DNA of 64,000 nt from Kribbella sp. VKM Ac-2568 (lineage in GTDB: Bacteria > Actinomycetota > Actinomycetes > Propionibacteriales > Kribbellaceae): positions 62,001 through 126,000 of the forward strand of contig NZ_SLVF01000020.1 in NCBI RefSeq assembly GCF_004345365.1. The letters run 5' to 3'. The notes beneath the pieces are model-generated. The model made no database searches and was not told the DNA's origin. It saw only the letters and a program-made list of their open reading frames with translations. Positions 1-7,821 of this stretch are shown piece by piece (positions within the stretch are counted from its first letter, which is position 1; each line of letters opens with the position of its first letter). The position numbers and the translations under genes were made by a program.

Positions 1-312
1 CTCATCGCAGCCGACGAGCAGATCTCAGACCTGCACGACGCGCTCGCCGCCGCCGGTCTCCACCCGGCCCTCCTCGGCGCGACCGAGGACGAGATGGACA
101 CGGAACGACTGGTCTGCGTCCCGGCAAGCCTCGCGAAGGGCCTCGAATTCGACGCGGTCATAGTGGCCGAACCAGCCCAGATCGTCGCAGCCGAACCTCG
201 CGGCCTCCACCGCCTGTACGTCGTCCTGACCCGCGCCGTCACCCGCCTCCAGATCGTCCACGCAACACCCTTACCCACCGCCCTGACCGAGGTCCCGGCG
301 AGCATCAGCTGA
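1..312 (+). CDS. HelD/UvrD-like superfamily 1 helicase or ATPase, C-terminal end
   Basis: The reading frame is open from base 1, so only the last 103 residues are present and the start lies outside the window. The motif KGLEFDAVIV is the conserved segment of superfamily 1 helicases near motif V, and the end (LYVVLTRAVTRLQIVHA) matches motif VI, with the arginine of TRA. The arrangement KGLEFD then GLHRLYVVLTRA is what I know from HelD/HelR-type proteins that clear RNA polymerase and from UvrD-like helicases. Which of these it is cannot be decided from the tail. Its stop overlaps the 3' end of the convergent nucleoside hydrolase gene by 8 bases. Confidence 0.75.
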   Translation, partial: LIAADEQISDLHDALAAAGLHPALLGATEDEMDTERLVCVPASLAKGLEFDAVIVAEPAQIVAAEPRGLHRLYVVLTRAVTRLQIVHATPLPTALTEVPASIS

Positions 313-1240
313 GGGCAGTCACAGCAGCGATGAGCCTGGCCCAGAAGGCGGCCCGGTCGAGCTCCATCGCGACCTGGGCATTGGCAGGACGGCCGGTGTA
401 GCCGTGCAGGTCGACGGCTGTCGCTCCCGCCGTCCAGCGACCGGCCGTCTCTACGACCACGTTTGCCTCGACGCACCGGACGATCGACGGGTCGATGACC
501 CGGGCGACGGCGACCGGGTCGTGCAGCGGTGGCGCTTCGAAGCCCCAGAGCTGCCGATAGGTCGAGGCGAAGAAGGTCATCCACTCGACGCAGATCTCGG
601 CCAACGGCGTGCCGATGCGCGCGAACGCCGCCAGTACGTCGTCGGTGACCAGCGCCTGGTGGGTGACGTTGAGGCCGCACATGGTGAACGGGAGGCCGCA
701 CCGCAGGACCTGATCCGCGGCCTCCGGATCGACGAAGGCGTTGGCCTCGGCGTACGGCGTCACGTTGCCGCGCTCGGTCGACCCACCCATCCAGACGATC
801 TGGTCGATCCGCCCGGACAGGTCCGGCCGGTCGGAGAGCAACCTCGCGACGTTCGTCAGAGCCCCGGTCGCCACGATCGTGACCGGCCCGTCGTGGTCTC
901 GGAGTACCTCGATGAGCAGTTCGTGGGCCGTCTGAGGGGCCTCCGGCACCGCCGGGTCGCCTTCGAAGCGGGGGCCGTCCAGACCCGTCACGCCGTGCAC
1001 GTCGTCGGCGATGCGCAGCGGCCGGACCAGGGGACGGGCGGCGCCGCGTGCCACCGGAACGTCCACCGCTCCCGCGAGCGACAGCACCCGCCTGGCGTTG
1101 ACCGTGCACTTCTCGACGGTCTGGTTGCCGCCGACCGTGGTCACGGCCAGCAGGTCGACGGCCGGATCGGCGATCGCGAGCAGCAACGCCATCGCGTCAT
1201 CGTGCCCGGGGTCACAGTCGAGAATCAGCGGTATCGCCAT
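305..1240 (-). CDS. Nucleoside hydrolase (inosine/uridine-preferring family)
   Basis: A 311-residue protein of the family that splits the N-glycosidic bond of ribonucleosides to give a free base and ribose, used in nucleoside salvage; it has no signal peptide, so it should be cytoplasmic. The N-terminus carries the hallmark calcium-binding motif DCDPGHDDA at about residues 7-15, followed by AVTTVGGN and the later segment IVWMGGS. The ATG at 1240 is chosen because it puts the motif at the usual place; a longer frame to 1291 would only add unconserved residues. Substrate preference (purine or pyrimidine) cannot be read with confidence. It converges on the helicase tail and lies downstream of the isocitrate dehydrogenase gene, separated by a strong hairpin. 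Confidence 0.9.
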   Translation of the reverse strand: MAIPLILDCDPGHDDAMALLLAIADPAVDLLAVTTVGGNQTVEKCTVNARRVLSLAGAVDVPVARGAARPLVRPLRIADDVHGVTGLDGPRFEGDPAVPEAPQTAHELLIEVLRDHDGPVTIVATGALTNVARLLSDRPDLSGRIDQIVWMGGSTERGNVTPYAEANAFVDPEAADQVLRCGLPFTMCGLNVTHQALVTDDVLAAFARIGTPLAEICVEWMTFFASTYRQLWGFEAPPLHDPVAVARVIDPSIVRCVEANVVVETAGRWTAGATAVDLHGYTGRPANAQVAMELDRAAFWARLIAAVTALS

Positions 1241-1290
1241 GCAGCAGTTTGTACCAGCAGCCGGGCACAGAACTCTGCCCGCAGAGAGCA

Positions 1291-1328
1291 AGATGCCCGG
1301 TGACCGATCACGTGGTCACCGGGCATCT
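1291..1328 (-). terminator. Strong hairpin, probable terminator of the isocitrate dehydrogenase gene
   Basis: Two 15-base arms (AGATGCCCGGTGACC and its exact complement) at 1291-1305 and 1314-1328 enclose an 8-base loop. The hairpin begins about 17 bases past the stop of the minus-strand isocitrate dehydrogenase gene. There is no clear U-tract, which is common for actinobacterial terminators. It lies upstream of the nucleoside hydrolase start on the same strand, so it should separate the two units. Confidence 0.75.
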
Positions 1329-1345
1329 GTGCGGCTGGTGTCAGC

Positions 1346-3565
1346 TCAGCCCAGGGAAGCCAGGGCGTCGTTCCAGGTCTTCGACGGGCGCATCACGGCC
1401 GCGGCCTTGGCCGGGTCGGGCTGGTAGTAGCCGCCGAGGTCGACCGGGTTGCCCTGGACGGCGAGCAGTTCCTCGACGATGACCTGCTCGTTGCCGGCCA
1501 GGGTCTCGGCCAGCGGCGTGAAGGCCTTGGCCAGCTCGGCGTCGTCGGTCTGGCTGGCCAGTTCCTGCGCCCAGTACAAGGACAGGTAGAAGTGGCTTCC
1601 GCGGTTGTCGATGCCGCCGACGCGCCGGGTGGGGGACTTGTCCTCGTTGAGGAACGTCGCGGTGGCGCGGTCCAGGGTGTCCGCGAGCACCTGGGCGCGG
1701 GCGTTGCCGGTGGTCTGGGCCAGGTGTTCGAAGCTGGCGGCCAGGGCGAAGAACTCGCCGAGGCTGTCCCAGCGCAGGTAGTTCTCCTTCACCAACTGCT
1801 GGACGTGCTTCGGCGCGGAGCCGCCCGCGCCGGTCTCGAACAGACCGCCGCCGGCCATCAGCGGAACGACCGACAGCATCTTCGCGCTGGTGCCGAGCTC
1901 GAGGATCGGGAACAGGTCGGTCAGGTAGTCGCGCAGTACGTTGCCGGTGACCGAGATGGTGTTCTCGCCCCGGCGGATCCGCTCCAGCGAGAACTTGATC
2001 GCGTCCACCGGCGCCAGGATCTTCAGCTCCAGGCCGTCGGTGTCGTGCTCGGTCAGGTACTGCTCGACCTTCGCGATCAGCTTCGCGTCGTGGGCGCGGG
2101 TCTCGTCCAGCCAGAAGACCGCTGGGTCGCCGGTGGCCCGGGCCCGGGTGACGGCCAGCTTGACCCAGTCCCGGATCGGGGCGTCCTTCGTCTGGCAGGC
2201 GCGGAAGATGTCGCCCGCCGCGACCTCCTGCTCAAGTACTACGTTGCCGTCCGCATCGACCAGCCGGACCGCACCGGCTCCGGCGATCTCGAAGGTCTTG
2301 TCGTGGCTGCCGTACTCCTCGGCCTTCCGCGCCATCAGGCCGACGTTCGGGACCGAGCCCATCGTCGCGGGGTCGAACGCACCGTTGGCGCGGCAGTCGT
2401 CGAGGACGACCTGATAGATCCCGGCGTAGCTGCTGTCCGGCAGTACTGCGAGGGTGTCGTGCTCCTGGCCGTCCGGACCCCACATGTGCCCGGAGGTACG
2501 GATCATCGCCGGCATCGAGGCGTCGACGATCACGTCGGACGGCACGTGCAGGTTGGTGATGCCCTTGTCGGAGTCCACCATCGCCAGCGCCGGGCCTTCG
2601 GCCAGCTCCGCGTCGAACGACGCCTTGATCGCGTCGCCGTCCCCCAACGCGGACAGGCCGGCGTAGATCCCGCCGAGCCCGTTGTTCGGGGACAGCCCGG
2701 CCGCGGCCAGCGTCTCGCCGTACTGCGCGAAGGTCTTCGGGAAGAACGCGCGGACCACGTGCCCGAACACGATCGGGTCGGACACCTTCATCATGGTGGC
2801 CTTCAGGTGGACCGAGAACAGCACGTCCTCGGCCTTCGCCCGGGCGATCTGGGCGGTGAGGAACTCGCGCAGCGCTGCGACGTGCATGACCGAGCTGTCA
2901 ACGACCTCGTCGGCCAGTACTGGCACCGACTCACGCAGTACAGTCGTCTCGCCGTCCGCGCCGACGAACTCGATCCGGAGCGAGCCGTCGGACTCGATCA
3001 CGGCCGACTTCTCGGTGGAGCGGAAGTCGTTCTCGCCCATCGTGGCCACGTTCGTCTTGGACTCCGGCGTCCAGGCGCCCATGCGGTGCGGGTGGGTCTT
3101 AGCGTAGTTCTTCACCGAGGCGGGCGCGCGGCGGTCGGAGTTGCCCTCGCGCAGGACCGGGTTGACGGCGGAGCCCTTGATCTTGTCGTAGCGGGCCTGG
3201 ATCTCGCGCTCGGCGTCGGTCTTCGGCTCGTCCGGGTACTCCGGCAGCGCGTAGCCCTGGCTCTGCAGCTCCGCGATCGCGGCCTTGAGTTGCGGGAGAG
3301 AGGCGGAGACGTTCGGCAGCTTGATGATGTTCGCGCCCGGCGTCTTGGCCAGGTCGCCGAGCTCGGCCAGCGCGTCCGGGATCCGCTGGTCCTCGGTCAG
3401 GTGGTCGCCGAAGACGGCGATGATCCGCCCGGCCAGCGAGATGTCCCGGGTCTCCACGCCCACCCCGGCCTGCGCGGCGTACGCCTGGATCACCGGCAGG
3501 AACGAGTAGGTGGCCAGGGCCGGGGCCTCGTCCGTGTGCGTGTAGATGATGGTTGACTCAGTCAC
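1346..3565 (-). CDS. icd: Isocitrate dehydrogenase, NADP-dependent, monomeric type
   Basis: Oxidative decarboxylation of isocitrate to 2-oxoglutarate in the TCA cycle. The 739-residue protein matches the length of the monomeric bacterial class (about 740) rather than the dimeric 400-residue class. Typical stretches include TIIYTHTDEAPALATYSFLP at the N-terminus, PNVSASLPQL, NSDRRAP, AWTPESKTNVATMG, and SVTGNVLRDYLTDLFPILE towards the C-terminus. The start is the GTG at 3565, behind an AGGAAG ribosome site; the frame stays open to 3787 but the additional residues are Arg/Pro-rich and look non-coding. It appears to be transcribed alone, with a hairpin right after its stop. Confidence 0.95.
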   Translation of the reverse strand: MTESTIIYTHTDEAPALATYSFLPVIQAYAAQAGVGVETRDISLAGRIIAVFGDHLTEDQRIPDALAELGDLAKTPGANIIKLPNVSASLPQLKAAIAELQSQGYALPEYPDEPKTDAEREIQARYDKIKGSAVNPVLREGNSDRRAPASVKNYAKTHPHRMGAWTPESKTNVATMGENDFRSTEKSAVIESDGSLRIEFVGADGETTVLRESVPVLADEVVDSSVMHVAALREFLTAQIARAKAEDVLFSVHLKATMMKVSDPIVFGHVVRAFFPKTFAQYGETLAAAGLSPNNGLGGIYAGLSALGDGDAIKASFDAELAEGPALAMVDSDKGITNLHVPSDVIVDASMPAMIRTSGHMWGPDGQEHDTLAVLPDSSYAGIYQVVLDDCRANGAFDPATMGSVPNVGLMARKAEEYGSHDKTFEIAGAGAVRLVDADGNVVLEQEVAAGDIFRACQTKDAPIRDWVKLAVTRARATGDPAVFWLDETRAHDAKLIAKVEQYLTEHDTDGLELKILAPVDAIKFSLERIRRGENTISVTGNVLRDYLTDLFPILELGTSAKMLSVVPLMAGGGLFETGAGGSAPKHVQQLVKENYLRWDSLGEFFALAASFEHLAQTTGNARAQVLADTLDRATATFLNEDKSPTRRVGGIDNRGSHFYLSLYWAQELASQTDDAELAKAFTPLAETLAGNEQVIVEELLAVQGNPVDLGGYYQPDPAKAAAVMRPSKTWNDALASLG

Positions 3566-3695
3566 CGCGTACTCCGCTTCCTCTACTCCGTCGATGTCGC
3601 TCCCGGTCACGCCGTGGAGGCATCCCCACCCTAATGGGCGGACCGCCCGCGGCAGCCGGAGAGTGGCGATGGTCACCGCCCGTACCGGAGGTTGA

Positions 3696-3878
3696 CGCCC
3701 CGGCCCGGCTGAGCCGCGCTTGTGCGAGGGCCGGGGCATCCTGGTCGGTCGGGCGACCGCCGAGGAGATGTTCGAGTATTGGCCCACCGCCGGCGACGAG
3801 AAACCGCTGGAGCTGATCAGCTCGACAGCGTTCGAGAGCGGTGTGTGCGGGCTGTACTACAAGCCCACTACCGGCTAG
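3696..3878 (+). pseudogene. Possible C-terminal gene remnant
   Basis: On the plus strand the frame from 3696 to the stop at 3876-3878 translates to a peptide whose second half looks like genuine protein (EEMFEYWPTAGDEKPLELIS, then SGVCGLYYKPTTG). No start codon with a ribosome site precedes it and an in-frame stop lies just upstream at 3693-3695. It sits in the gap between isocitrate dehydrogenase and the small-protein cassette, ending tail-to-tail with the latter. I cannot name the parent family. It may be a decayed gene end or a small gene of about 45 residues; coding status is uncertain. Confidence 0.25.
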
Positions 3879-4129
3879 GCGGCCAGTTGCAGCGGTGGCG
3901 ATACTGCGAGGCCGTCGTGGTGGCCGCTGACGCGCGGTAGCCGGTGCGTGGTCTGGACAGTGGCGGACAGTTTGGCCAGCTGGTAGCAGCCTGCTGTGAT
4001 CGCATCCTGCAGGGTCGGCCATTGGTCGACGCACCAGTAGGGGTCGTCGGGCTGGCGGTCGTGGTCGTCGTCGATATCGGCGCACCAGCCGCCGGTGAAA
4101 GCGTGGTGGATGTGCAGTCTGAGATTCAT
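3875..4129 (-). CDS. Small acidic His/Trp/Cys protein, copy 1 of a duplicated cassette
   Basis: An 84-residue protein of a family I do not recognise. It opens with LRLHIHHAFTGGWCADIDD, followed by a strongly acidic stretch (DDDHDRQPDDPYWCVDQWP) and TLQDAITAGCYQLAKL. The central part is almost identical to the protein at 47607-47834, including the run GGWCADIDDDHDRQPDDPYW. The invariant His, Asp and Cys residues could bind metal, but that is inference. The ATG lies 35 bases after the stop of the 34-residue peptide gene, exactly the spacing found in the other copy, so the two are probably co-transcribed and kept together. The last 20 residues differ from copy 2. Nothing suggests export or a membrane segment. 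Confidence 0.7.
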   Translation of the reverse strand: MNLRLHIHHAFTGGWCADIDDDHDRQPDDPYWCVDQWPTLQDAITAGCYQLAKLSATVQTTHRLPRVSGHHDGLAVSPPLQLAA

Positions 4130-4164
4130 GGCCGTTGTCTGTCGGATTGTGCGGGCGGGCTGGG

Positions 4165-4269
4165 TCAGAAGGGAAGCGGTCGGCCGGACGGCGTACGGAG
4201 GTCGAGCGGCTGCGTGCTCTTGCGCGTGAGTGGTCGTTGTGGTCTTCGCTGGATCCGAATCTGTCGCAT
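4165..4269 (-). CDS. 34-residue basic peptide, copy 1 of a duplicated cassette
   Basis: A short gene (34 residues) with an AGGAG ribosome site 7 bases before its ATG. The peptide begins MRQIRIQRRPQRP, is rich in Arg, and ends DLRTPSGRPLPF. A peptide of identical length at 47870-47974 begins MRQI and ends DLRTPSGRRLPY; 18 of 34 residues are identical, with the ends far better conserved than the middle. Conservation at the protein level, the same length, a good ribosome site and the same 35-base gap to the next gene in both copies argue for real translation. It might be a peptide precursor, a leader peptide controlling the next gene, or a partner of the acidic protein. No function is known to me. 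Confidence 0.65.
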   Translation of the reverse strand: MRQIRIQRRPQRPLTRKSTQPLDLRTPSGRPLPF

Positions 4270-4442
4270 CGTCTTGCTCCTACCTGGGGGAGTGGTGCGA
4301 CGGGCCGCCGTACCGCTCGATTACTGGTAAGAACAACATCCCAGGCCGAAAGTTCAGATACATGCGGGGAATTACCTATATCGATACCTACGCACCCCTG
4401 ACCCACTCCATAGGGATCCTCATCCGCCCCCTGACCCCACGC

Positions 4443-5270
4443 TCAGGGCTCGGACCGCGGCAGTTGAGTGCAGTGCGCGACTGTGGCGTCGTCAGGGAGC
4501 CGAGCATCGGGGTCTCCGGCGGTGCGCGCTTCGGCCTCCCGAACGCGGCGGATGATCTCGGTCGGCCCACTTGCGCCGAGCAGTTCCAGCACGCCGGGCC
4601 AGTCGGTCAGGCCGTACGGGCTGACAATGCGGCTGGCGCCATTGCTGAGCAGCGCGAGGCCATCCAGGTCGTGCAGCGGCTGGCTGCCGGTCACCGCTTC
4701 CTCCGCCGCGTGCGGGTCATCCTTGGCGATCCAGTAGCCACCCGGTTGGTTCCGCCGAGCCCGCAGCGACTCAACGCAGGAGTCTCGAATGCGGTCGTAC
4801 TCCGGTGTTCCCCTGGGAACGCCATCCAGCGGCCCTGAGCAGACTCGCCTGGCGGCGACCTCACGCTCATCGGTGATCACCCGCGGGCCTCCGCTGCCCA
4901 GGTCGAGCACGAGAAAGGAGTCCGCGAGCAGAAGATAGTCCAGGCGACCCCGGCAAGCACGCACAATCGCCACAGTCGCCTGCGGGCTACTGGGGTCCGC
5001 GATGTCGCAGCTACCGCCATGATCAGCAGCTATCTCGCCGATCGCGCCGGCGAGGATCGCCCCAAGGCCTCGCCCGTCATCCCGCGACAACTGCCCAACC
5101 AACGCCCCACCAAGCCGATGCGTATACCAGGCAACCCCATGCGAGCAGATCGACTCGGTCCCCGGGATGCCAGCCCCGTCCAGCAGCACAACAGCCCCAG
5201 AAACCGCCCCGACAAAGTCCTCATTCGCCCGCCCGAACCCACCGGCACTACTCGCCATACTGACCCGCAC
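4443..5270 (-). CDS. PP2C-like phosphatase domain protein
   Basis: A 275-residue cytoplasmic protein with features of the PP2C fold. These are NEDFVGAV near the N-terminus, VVLLDGAGIP in the position of the metal-binding Asp-Gly segment, TVAIVRA and LLLADSFLVLDL in the middle, ALLSNGASR, and PDDATVAHC at the end, like the final DDxT motif of PP2C enzymes. The classical DGHGG loop is replaced by DGAG, so catalysis is likely but unproven. The GTG at 5270 is preferred because a GAGGAGG ribosome site precedes it by 6 bases; an ATG at 5258 is an alternative. The small-protein cassette follows on the same strand after 173 bases. Similar stand-alone proteins are common and mostly uncharacterised in actinomycetes. 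Confidence 0.7.
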   Translation of the reverse strand: MRVSMASSAGGFGRANEDFVGAVSGAVVLLDGAGIPGTESICSHGVAWYTHRLGGALVGQLSRDDGRGLGAILAGAIGEIAADHGGSCDIADPSSPQATVAIVRACRGRLDYLLLADSFLVLDLGSGGPRVITDEREVAARRVCSGPLDGVPRGTPEYDRIRDSCVESLRARRNQPGGYWIAKDDPHAAEEAVTGSQPLHDLDGLALLSNGASRIVSPYGLTDWPGVLELLGASGPTEIIRRVREAEARTAGDPDARLPDDATVAHCTQLPRSEP

Positions 5271-5491
5271 TCACGGCCTCCTCAGGCAGGGCCTGCAGGG
5301 ACGACCACCGACGATCCCCGCAGATCGGACAGAGAACTGACGTACTCGCCTGGCTCACCGACCAGCCTGACTGCAACCCTGGCACGCCCCAACCGACTCG
5401 AGCGCGCGATCCCGGCGTGGAGGCCGGTGGAGCGGGCGGTCCGGAGAGACGTCGAGCGCCCAGGTAGGGACGTCGGCTGGGGCGCCGCTCG

Positions 5492-5926
5492 TTAGCGCCA
5501 AGCGTCCCCGGGCGTTTGGACGTAGCGCCTCCAGGTGTATCGCCAAGGGATGACGGCGACGATGACGACGACGAAGGAACAGTTGAACAGGACCGCGCGT
5601 GTTGCGGCGTCCAGGTCGTCGGAGACCAGGTGGGGAATGGCGACCGCGGCGATCCAGATGACCTTCCAGGTCACCTCGAACAGCAGGATCGGCAGCATCC
5701 GGACGGGGTATCTGAGCCCGAGGAACGCCAGCAGCGACATGGCCGTCAGCAGGCAGGCGACGACTCCCTCCATCACCGGGAGGGAATGGGCGTTCTGGAT
5801 GAGCGGCCACTTGACGATCGCCAGTCCCACCCCCCAGAACGCGTAGCCGAAACGCAGGACGTTCAGGCGGCGCGTAGACAGTTCTTCGTCGATAGCTGTC
5901 GCGTCGACGATCCGGGCAGCAGGCAT
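5492..5926 (-). CDS. Small integral membrane protein
   Basis: A 144-residue protein with about four hydrophobic helices: roughly residues 28-45, 54-72, 79-98 and 112-128. A short polar N-terminus contains DEELSTRRLNVLRFGYAFWG, and the C-terminus is basic (PWRYTWRRYV). I recognise it only as an uncharacterised actinobacterial membrane protein. The ATG is preceded by an AGGAAGAGGAG ribosome site. It follows the 92-residue membrane gene at 5989-6267 by 61 bases on the same strand, so the two are probably one transcript. The XRE-cupin regulator is divergent from them and may control them. Confidence 0.75.
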   Translation of the reverse strand: MPAARIVDATAIDEELSTRRLNVLRFGYAFWGVGLAIVKWPLIQNAHSLPVMEGVVACLLTAMSLLAFLGLRYPVRMLPILLFEVTWKVIWIAAVAIPHLVSDDLDAATRAVLFNCSFVVVIVAVIPWRYTWRRYVQTPGDAWR

Positions 5927-5988
5927 GGCTCCTCTTCCTTTTCTTCCTTTGTGGTTGGTGGATCTGGCGTACTGCGGGACGTGGCGGC

Positions 5989-6267
5989 TCAGCTGGTCGC
6001 GGTACGGGTCAAGAGGCGTCGACGGAGCCGGTGCAGCTGTGGCATCAGCCCGTAGATGACGATCGGTACTGCGATGGTCGCGAGCACGAACGTGCGCACG
6101 ACCGGTGTCAGCGTGCGCAGCCAGTCACCGAGGGCAAGGTTGATGACGGTGAGGGTCGGGAAGACGGCCAGCCAGATCATCAGCGCCAACTGGTGCTTGG
6201 TCGGCGGTCCAGGAACGCGGTGCTGGGAAATCGGGGCGGGGTTCGGGTCGGACGCTGGGACGGTCAC
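5989..6267 (-). CDS. Small membrane protein resembling the membrane tail of antibiotic-biosynthesis-monooxygenase proteins
   Basis: A 92-residue protein. After a Pro-rich N-terminus come two hydrophobic helices (QLALMIWLAVFPTLTVINLA and VRTFVLATIAVPIVIYGLMP) and a basic end LHRLRRRLLTR. This pair of helices with PTLTVIN and VPIVIYGLMPxLxRLxRRWL-like residues matches the membrane anchor found at the C-terminus of fused ABM-domain (antibiotic biosynthesis monooxygenase) proteins, but the catalytic ABM part is absent here. The GTG at 6267 is chosen because AAGGAG lies 5 bases before it; the frame extends to 6339 without another good site. It is the first gene of a two-gene unit divergent from the XRE-cupin regulator. 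Confidence 0.7.
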   Translation of the reverse strand: MTVPASDPNPAPISQHRVPGPPTKHQLALMIWLAVFPTLTVINLALGDWLRTLTPVVRTFVLATIAVPIVIYGLMPQLHRLRRRLLTRTATS

Positions 6268-6407
6268 TGTGACTCCTTCGGGTGGACGTACGCGACGCCT
6301 ACGCGCGACAAATAGCTGCGCTACGTCGTAGTGGTTCATGTCCCAAGGCTGGAGGCGCGTGGGCTGTTCACCTACGAAGGTTGCTGTTTGTGGGAAATGG
6401 GCGTCAG

Positions 6408-7007
6408 ATGAGTCCCGTGGAGGACGCCTCAGCGGCCGAGATCGCCGCAGTGCTCGGCCGGGTCGGTGGCCGGCTCAAGCGAGTCCGCACACAACGCCGG
6501 ATGACTCTCGCCGATGTTGCGAAGGCGACCGATATCTCGAAGAGCACGCTGTCGCGGCTCGAGAACGGACAGCGGCCGCCCACCCTGGAACTGCTCCTCG
6601 CGTTGTCGCATGCCTATCGGGTGCCGCTGGACGACCTCGTCGCGGCTCCGGAGGAGGGCGATCCGCGCATCCGTCTCAAGCCTGGCCGGGTCAAGGGCAG
6701 AACGGTGATCCCACTGACCCGACAGCCCGATGGCACGCAGGCCTGGAAGATCGTCATTCCGACCAGCAAGGTCACCCCCGAACCACGGGCGCACGACGGC
6801 CACGAGTGGATCTACGTTCTGTCCGGCCACCTGCGTCTCGTTCTCGGCGACCAGGACTGGGTGCTCTGCCCCGGCGAGGTCGCGGAATTCGACACCCAGG
6901 TCCCGCACTGGTTCGGCAGCTCAGGCAACGAGCCCGCGGAGATCCTCAGCATCTTCGGCCGCCCCGGTGAACGAATGAACGCCCGAGGAACACCACCGCC
7001 GGCTTAG
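6408..7007 (+). CDS. XRE-family transcriptional regulator with cupin sensor domain
   Basis: A 199-residue regulator. An XRE-type helix-turn-helix covers about residues 20-75 (RLKRVRTQRRMTLADVAKAT, then SKSTLSRLENGQRPP). A C-terminal cupin covers about 105-190, with HDGHEWIYVLSGHLRLVLGD, the GEVAEFDTQVPHWF segment and a conserved PxH. Members of this class repress or activate nearby genes in response to a small ligand held in the cupin. The ATG at 6408 is taken because the domain begins soon after it; no strong ribosome site is visible. Its start is divergent from the two small membrane protein genes, with 140 bases between, and its stop overlaps the GNAT gene by 4 bases in convergent orientation. 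Confidence 0.88.
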   Translation: MSPVEDASAAEIAAVLGRVGGRLKRVRTQRRMTLADVAKATDISKSTLSRLENGQRPPTLELLLALSHAYRVPLDDLVAAPEEGDPRIRLKPGRVKGRTVIPLTRQPDGTQAWKIVIPTSKVTPEPRAHDGHEWIYVLSGHLRLVLGDQDWVLCPGEVAEFDTQVPHWFGSSGNEPAEILSIFGRPGERMNARGTPPPA

Positions 7008-7579
7008 TTGCGGAGGTCGAGGCGCATCAGGATCCGGGGATGGCCGGCCAGGACAGAGGTGGTGTCGGCGGCTTTGGTGAAGCCGGCGCGCTCGAAGTTC
7101 TTCCGGATCCCCGCGTACGCCATCGTCAGGTCGACCTTGGCGTCGCCATTGTCCAGTGGGTAGGCCTCGATCGCCGGGGCACCGTGGTCGCGGGCGAATT
7201 CGACCGCGCCGGCGATGAGGGCGTGCGAGATGCCCGTCTTTCGGTGACCAGGGCGTACGCGGATGCACCACAGCGACCAGACCGGCAGGTCGTCCAGGTG
7301 CGGGATCTTGCGGTTGCGGGCGAAGGAGGTGTCCGAACGCGGTGCGACCGCGGCCCAACCGGCCGGCGTACCGCCGTCGTAGGCAAGCACTCCCGGAGCG
7401 GGCTCGGCTCGGCACAGTTCGGCGACGAACTCGCCTCGGGCCGGGCCGCGCAGTTCGTTGTTCTGCTTGGACGGGATCCGGTAGCTCAGGCACCAGCAGA
7501 CGTTGGACCCAGGCGACTTCGGGCCGAGGACGGCACGAACATCCTCGAAGACCTCAGCCGGTCGAACCTCGATCGTCAT
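7004..7579 (-). CDS. GNAT-family N-acetyltransferase
   Basis: A 191-residue protein of the GNAT fold, which transfers an acetyl group from acetyl-CoA to an amine. The core is GWAAVAPR, then the strand and pyrophosphate loop VWSLWCIRVRPGHRKTGISH (about residues 100-120), followed by ALIAGAVEFARDHGAPAIEAYP, a typical motif A/B layout. The Cys-rich segment SNVCWCLSYRIP near residue 25 is common in one actinobacterial subgroup. The substrate cannot be predicted. It reads towards the XRE-cupin gene and starts about 240 bases from the GH27 gene, which is divergent. Confidence 0.85.
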   Translation of the reverse strand: MTIEVRPAEVFEDVRAVLGPKSPGSNVCWCLSYRIPSKQNNELRGPARGEFVAELCRAEPAPGVLAYDGGTPAGWAAVAPRSDTSFARNRKIPHLDDLPVWSLWCIRVRPGHRKTGISHALIAGAVEFARDHGAPAIEAYPLDNGDAKVDLTMAYAGIRKNFERAGFTKAADTTSVLAGHPRILMRLDLRN

Positions 7580-7702
7580 GGCCCCACAATCCCACGGGCC
7601 GCCTTCGAAGAACTCCTGTACTGCCCCAGCCCCGCCGTACGCGTCGCCGATGCCGTGCGGTGCCTCGGCTCAGGGCGATCAGACCGGGCGTGGGCTCAAA
7701 TC

Positions 7703-7734
7703 TTGACAGAGTTAAGTAAAGGCTCCAATATCCT
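7703..7734 (+). promoter_or_regulatory. Probable promoter of the GH27 gene
   Basis: A perfect TTGACA at 7703-7708 is followed, at a 17-base spacing, by CAATAT at 7726-7731, in an AT-rich patch that stands out from its surroundings. The stretch between them contains TTAAGTAAAG, which resembles half-sites of sugar-responsive repressors such as ROK-family proteins in actinomycetes; that comparison is from memory. The GH27 start codon lies about 90 bases downstream. Confidence 0.5.
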
Positions 7735-7821
7735 ATCGGATCCGTGTTCCTGGGAAACGTGTGTCGAAGACCGCGAGCACCAGGGGTCTCGGCTGGCAGA
7801 TCATCAGAGAGGTCACCGCTC

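Noticed and set aside
404..1303. Long plus-strand open frame opposite the nucleoside hydrolase
   Set aside because: Arg/Asp-rich translation without conserved segments; it mirrors the GC-rich codon pattern of the real gene on the other strand.
1592..3556. 654-codon plus-strand frame opposite isocitrate dehydrogenase
   Set aside because: The opposite strand encodes an unmistakable enzyme over the same bases; the plus translation is a Gly/Arg/Val-rich shadow.
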